DNA of 64,000 nucleotides from Hydractinia symbiolongicarpus. Lineage: Eukaryota > Cnidaria > Hydrozoa > Anthoathecata > Hydractiniidae. This document shows positions 58,779 through 64,000 of this stretch, one piece after another. The notes beneath the pieces were generated by a model, which saw only the letters and a list, made by a program, of their open reading frames with translations, searched no databases and had not been told where the DNA came from. The DNA lies in assembly GCF_029227915.1 (NCBI RefSeq), contig NC_079883.1, forward strand, positions 7,378,001-7,442,000, written 5' to 3'. The stretch's first letter is position 1, and each line of letters begins with the position of its first letter. The translations under genes were made by a program, and so were the position numbers.

Positions 58779-59159
58779 ATGTCTGGACGTGGAAAAGGTG
58801 GAAAAGCTAAGGCTAAAGCCAAGACAAGATCCTCAAGAGCTGGACTTCAATTTCCAGTCGGTAGAGTGCATAGATTCCTTCGTAGAGGGCACTATGCTAA
58901 CCGAATTGGATCTGGAGCACCAGTTTACTTAGCAGCCGTCTTGGAATATTTATCTGCTGAGATATTGGAGTTGGCTGGTAACGCAGCAAGAGACAACAAA
59001 AAAGCTAGGATTATTCCAAGACATTTACAATTGGCTGTTCGTAATGATGAAGAATTAAACAAACTTTTGAGCGGTGTAACCATTGCAGCTGGTGGTGTTT
59101 TGCCAAACATTCAAGCTGTCTTACTCCCAAAGAAGAACGACAAAGGACAGAAGAAGTAA
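58779..59159 (+). CDS. Histone H2A, block C copy 3
   Basis: Intact, Pro at codon 80, as 47027-47407. Hairpin at 59182-59197. Confidence 0.97.
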   Translation: MSGRGKGGKAKAKAKTRSSRAGLQFPVGRVHRFLRRGHYANRIGSGAPVYLAAVLEYLSAEILELAGNAARDNKKARIIPRHLQLAVRNDEELNKLLSGVTIAAGGVLPNIQAVLLPKKNDKGQKK

Positions 59160-59356
59160 ACCGCTACACTCAGAAAACAACGGCTATTTTTATAGCCACA
59201 CATCTTTAAAAAAACATTGTTTTTTTCACAAAACTATAACCTTAAAGTCTAATAGATAATCCATGCATACGCCTTGTCCTAAGTAACTCAAAGAAATTAA
59301 ATAAAAAAATTTGATCACAACGTCAAAATAAATTGCACGTATTTGCCCCTACTAAT

Positions 59357-59475
59357 GTCTACGGCCATACCACGATGAACACACCCGTTCTCGTCTGATC
59401 ACGGAAGTTAAGCATCGTCGGGCCGGGATAGTACTTGGATGGGGGACCGCCTGGGAACTCCCGGTGTCGTAGGCT
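59357..59475 (+). rRNA. 5S rRNA, block C copy 3
   Basis: 119 nt, as 47605-47723. The spacer after it has a unit-specific C at 59768 where other copies have A. Confidence 0.97.
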
Positions 59476-59824
59476 TTTCATTTTCATTTGTTGCCTTTTC
59501 ATTTCAATGGTGCTGTGATATATTTCTTGTTATAACAATTAAGGAACGTGGCGGTTGTTGAAAGTGTTTCCTATGACATTTTCCTACGACATTTTCAGGT
59601 GATAGTACGAGAAAAAAGAGCTTTCAAATGCATACAAACTCGATCTATTGCCGATCATCCAATAACCCTGACGGAATGGCAAATAAAATAAAATTCCGCC
59701 GCCTTCCGAGGACTTATATCGCAATCACGTTTCGTAACAGCCAAGCGAGGTTTTACCTTAGCGTTTACGTCACCACCGACATTTGGCCGCGCAACTTTTC
59801 TAAGCTCATTCATTTTGACTTAAG

Positions 59825-59990
59825 GAGGGGGCGAGCGCGGACGCAGGCCCCCACTACCAGAAATTGTACGGTCGAGTTACTGACGTTTGCAGTAATCGCA
59901 GAGGTCAGCCCAAGCGTAGTGCAATGCAAGAGCCTCACTCTGGAAGAAAACCCTCATTGATCAGTCTTTACTTCCCCGTCAGGTAAGTAT
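59825..59990 (-). ncRNA. U1 snRNA, block C copy 3
   Basis: 166 nt, as 48073-48238. Confidence 0.95.
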
Positions 59991-60182
59991 GAGTTGGAAC
60001 TGCACCGTAGCATGAGGGTACCCTTCAAAGTTTGTTAATGCTTGTGGCTTGAGTGTGTTATAAACTGCCGTGTCGCGGGGCATAGGCTGTATTCTCCCCC
60101 AGTGTACGCGTTTTGTTCCCGCCGTAGACTATGCAGAGTGCCGTCGGAAAGAGGACTGCTATTATTCTTTTATTGCTTATGT

Positions 60183-60367
60183 GGGCCGCCATCGGTAATA
60201 GTGCAACACCAAGGCAACCCGTGGTCACGGCGTGAATGAATCCACCTCCATGACCCAAGGCCAAAAATCAGATTAATATACTGACCATTCAGAGAATGGC
60301 CTACCAGATATTAAACTGATAAGAACAGATACTACACTTGATCTTAGCCATTAGGCCGAGAAGCGAT
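60183..60367 (-). ncRNA. U2 snRNA, block C copy 3
   Basis: 185 nt, as 48431-48615. Confidence 0.96.
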
Positions 60368-60689
60368 AAAGAACAAGCGTTGCCATGATAGGCATCGTCC
60401 ACACACCGTAACTGCTTGTGGAGCATGTCACGTTACTGTAAAGCTTACAACTGTCACCGCGTACGGATGGACGGCGACATAGTAAAAATCACGGCTGTTG
60501 ATTTAGCCGTAGGATGGAGAGCGACTGTAGCGAGTGGATGGTAACTTACATGAATGCTAACAAAGGCGACGATACTAAGTGCGTGATATTACTTTCCAAT
60601 ATGACTGCGTACATTCCGTTTATCAACGCATTACGCCAGAACGTGCGCGCGCGTTACACAGTAGACCATGCAGCCGAAATGCGACAGTG

Positions 60690-60762
60690 CGACCCTGCCA
60701 GGAGTCGAACCTGGAATCCCCTGATTCGTAGTCAGATGCCTTATCCATTGGGCCACAGGGCC
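60690..60762 (-). tRNA. tRNA-Arg(ACG), block C copy 3
   Basis: Identical to 48938-49010, G at position 1. Confidence 0.95.
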
Positions 60763-61341
60763 ATGCTTATGACTTCGCCCCATCGTTATTTTGGCTTGCG
60801 CATTCGTTTTACTTACGACAGAATTCTTCGTGTTTGTAGCCATGAAAGAAAGGGACTTCTGTGAGTGAATTTTTTTACTGTGGTCTAATAAAAAAGTCGA
60901 AACGCAGTGCCCAATATATGAATTGCTCCTAATAGCCGGAAACAGGCCGTGTCGATGATGTAGGCCGACATACGCAACGCAAACCAAAGAACGCTTTATG
61001 AAAATCCTAACACGGGCGCGGAAGAAGCCCAAATTAACAGAGTAGATGTAATGCTGAAGACCTCAAACTCCAGCAGCTTCTCTTTCAGACTATTGCGTCG
61101 TGCTACAAATAAAAATTAACATGCTTTCGCATAGTCGCGGCACCCAAAACGGACATTATACGATGTACAGAAACACACATTTCTGTTTTCGCGCCAAATC
61201 AATTCCCGGGAGTGGTACTTTTACGTCCGCATACTTCGCACCGTCTTAAATTATATCTCATTTACACGGTAATGTTTAGTATACTTCTACTGTGATAACA
61301 AGCATCGTTTATCGTTGGATTGTTGTAAGAAAACATTAAAA

Positions 61342-61893
61342 ATGAGTGAAGCAGCTTCTCCAAAGAAAATCGCACCCAAGAAGAAACCTGCTGCAAAGAA
61401 GACAGCTGATCACCCTAAATATGTGGACATGATCAAGGCTGCTATCGCTACCCTAAAGGAACGCGGTGGTTCATCTCGCCAAGCTATTACAAAATATATT
61501 CATGCAAATTACAAAGTTGCTGAAAACTCAGATCATCATCTGAAAATGGCTCTTAAACGAGGAGTAACATCAGGCGATTTGATTCAAACTAAAGGCACTG
61601 GTGCTTCTGGATCATTCAAGCTAGGTCAGGTAAAAAAAGAAAAACCTAAGAAAAAGGCCGCAGCAAAAAAGCCAACGGCAAAGAAGCCTACTGCAAAGAA
61701 AAGTACACCAAAAAAGAAGCCAGCAAAGAAGAGCACGCCAAAGAAAGCAGCAAAGAAGCCTGCCACAAAGAAAGCCTCGGCTAAGAAACCAGCAGCTAAG
61801 AAACCCACAAAGAAGCCTGTTGCTAAAAAACCTGCAGCAAAGAAGGTCAAAAAGACTCCCAAAAAGGCAGCAAAGAAGACCGCAAAAAAATAA
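61342..61893 (+). CDS. Linker histone H1, block C copy 3
   Basis: Intact, as 49590-50141. Hairpin at 61926-61941. Confidence 0.96.
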   Translation: MSEAASPKKIAPKKKPAAKKTADHPKYVDMIKAAIATLKERGGSSRQAITKYIHANYKVAENSDHHLKMALKRGVTSGDLIQTKGTGASGSFKLGQVKKEKPKKKAAAKKPTAKKPTAKKSTPKKKPAKKSTPKKAAKKPATKKASAKKPAAKKPTKKPVAKKPAAKKVKKTPKKAAKKTAKK

Positions 61894-62254
61894 TTTGTGT
61901 GTATCTGGCTATTACATTAACAAACGGCTATTTTTATAGCCACACATTTACAAAAAAACATTATCTTGGTACAAAGTTAAACTTGTTTAAGTCACTTAAA
62001 CAGTTAAAAAAGAGTAATTTTAAGATTAGATTCCCTAAGTTTAAGTATTTTCGTTTTTAAATTTCTTATTTTCTTGCTTTTACTTTTCTTGCCCTTCATA
62101 TTTTTAACATTGTCAAACTTTATGTAGCATAAAATTTTTATGTAGCATAAAATTTAAACAGAAAGCAGAACAAAGTTTGATATAAAAAGCTAGCCGTAAT
62201 ATTTTTTATGGATGTGTGGCTATAAAAATAGCCGTTTTTTGTTTGGTAAGATGC

Positions 62255-62668
<414 letters not shown>

Positions 62669-63146
62669 TTAAGAAGTCGATGTAGTACGGATACACAAGA
62701 CGGTCTAAAATGCACTATCGCGCCAAAGTTTTATTTCTCATATTGATTGACAGCTAAGGTTCAAAACAAACCATTTGATTGGTGCTAAGAAAGTAATTTC
62801 TGATTGGCTGCATAATGACATTACGCTCATTACTTTAACATTTTTATAAAATCTGTGTTTTTTGGCTACGGGAAAACGGCTGTATCTTCTGATACACAAA
62901 AGCTTTTGACTTTTTTTTTTTTTAGTAAGTAGCAGAAGGTTTGGCGAATTCCAACGATGCCAAATTTATTGCCTTACTGAAACATTAAGACCACGAATTT
63001 TTAAAAAAACTACAGTTTTACTTAAAAAAATGTACAAAATGTTCGGAACATTTTGTAATGACGCAACTCTATTGGTTAATTAGGGTGTTTCCACGAGCAG
63101 TAGGTAATTTTATGGCCTCTTTTTAAAGCTGTCTGAATTCTGTTAA

Positions 63147-63503
<357 letters not shown>

Positions 63504-63965
63504 GCGTTGTCATTGCTCAACAAAAACGGCTATTTTTATAGCCACAAATCTTTTAAAACATTACTTTGTGCACGCTTCCAAATTACACAATGTGTAAAGT
63601 CTTGTCACAGTTACATTTATTGCTATACGATACTATGTCATATATGACACAAAAAAAATTTAGAAATACTTTGTAGGGTTAATTTGCCTGGGAGTGTTTC
63701 CGTGAAAAGCTGGGTTAAGTTAAATGTAAGCAATAACATGGATCAATGTACTTGTCTTTTCTGCAAGTACAGCTAATAATACGTATGAAAAGTGAAGCTA
63801 ATCCACACACACACATGGGGAAGTATTTTAAATGTAGGCTAGTGTTCTTAAGCACATTATTTAGAAGTTTTATTAACTTCGGTTAACTTGTAGTGACGCC
63901 AAGTAAATGTTTTTTTAAAGATGTGTGGTCTTAAAAAAGACCGTTTGTGTTTGGTAGACGTTGGT

Positions 63966-64000
63966 TTACTTGCTGCTTGTGTATTTTGTGACGGCTTTTG
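63966..64000 (-). CDS. Histone H2B, 3' end only (cut by window)
   Basis: Last 35 bases of H2B including the stop; the rest lies beyond the window. Hairpin at 63927-63942. Confidence 0.95.
   Translation of the reverse strand, partial: KAVTKYTSSK

Overview
This window is animal nuclear DNA made almost entirely of one tandem repeat of about 5,876 bp. Each repeat unit carries all five replication-dependent histone genes (H1, H3, H4, H2B, H2A) together with four RNA genes: 5S rRNA, U1 snRNA, U2 snRNA and tRNA-Arg(ACG). In the reference orientation the order is H1(+) H3(-) H4(+) H2B(-) H2A(+) 5S(+) U1(-) U2(-) tRNA-Arg(-), then H1 of the next unit. The histone genes are intronless and end in the 16-nt hairpin that replaces polyadenylation in metazoan replication-dependent histone mRNAs. 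The AT-rich spacers, the short H1 (183 aa) and the sequences of H2A and H2B suggest an invertebrate. A cnidarian, perhaps a hydrozoan, is my best guess, but this is weak inference; the sequence proves only an animal.

The window holds three sequence blocks separated by two runs of exactly 500 N. Block A (1-10081) is in forward orientation. Block B (10582-44135) is in reverse orientation and contains five exact 5,876-bp steps. Block C (44636-64000) is forward again. Both orientation switches fall exactly on the N gaps, so they are more likely scaffolding choices than biological inversions. If block B is flipped, block A's right end and block B's end lie 536 bp apart in repeat register, and the missing piece is essentially one H2A gene.

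Block A and the first ~1.3 kb of block B carry many single-base indels, mostly in short base runs. They break H2B and H2A in the first unit, H4 and H2B in the second, and one H3. They look like unpolished contig ends rather than pseudogenes, because all other copies are intact and nearly identical. Block B has its own markers, including a C at tRNA position 1 that breaks the first acceptor pair in all six of its tRNA copies.

Within a unit, H3/H4 and H2B/H2A are divergent pairs sharing AT-rich promoters with ATTGG (reverse CCAAT) boxes. H1/H3 and H4/H2B converge on their 3' hairpins. U1 and U2 share a 9-base upstream motif at nearly the same distance from their starts, a candidate snRNA promoter element. 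The unit thus joins Pol II histone genes, Pol II snRNA genes and Pol III genes. Its products package new DNA, splice RNA, build ribosomes, and decode the CGU/CGC/CGA arginine codons that the H3 and H4 genes favour.
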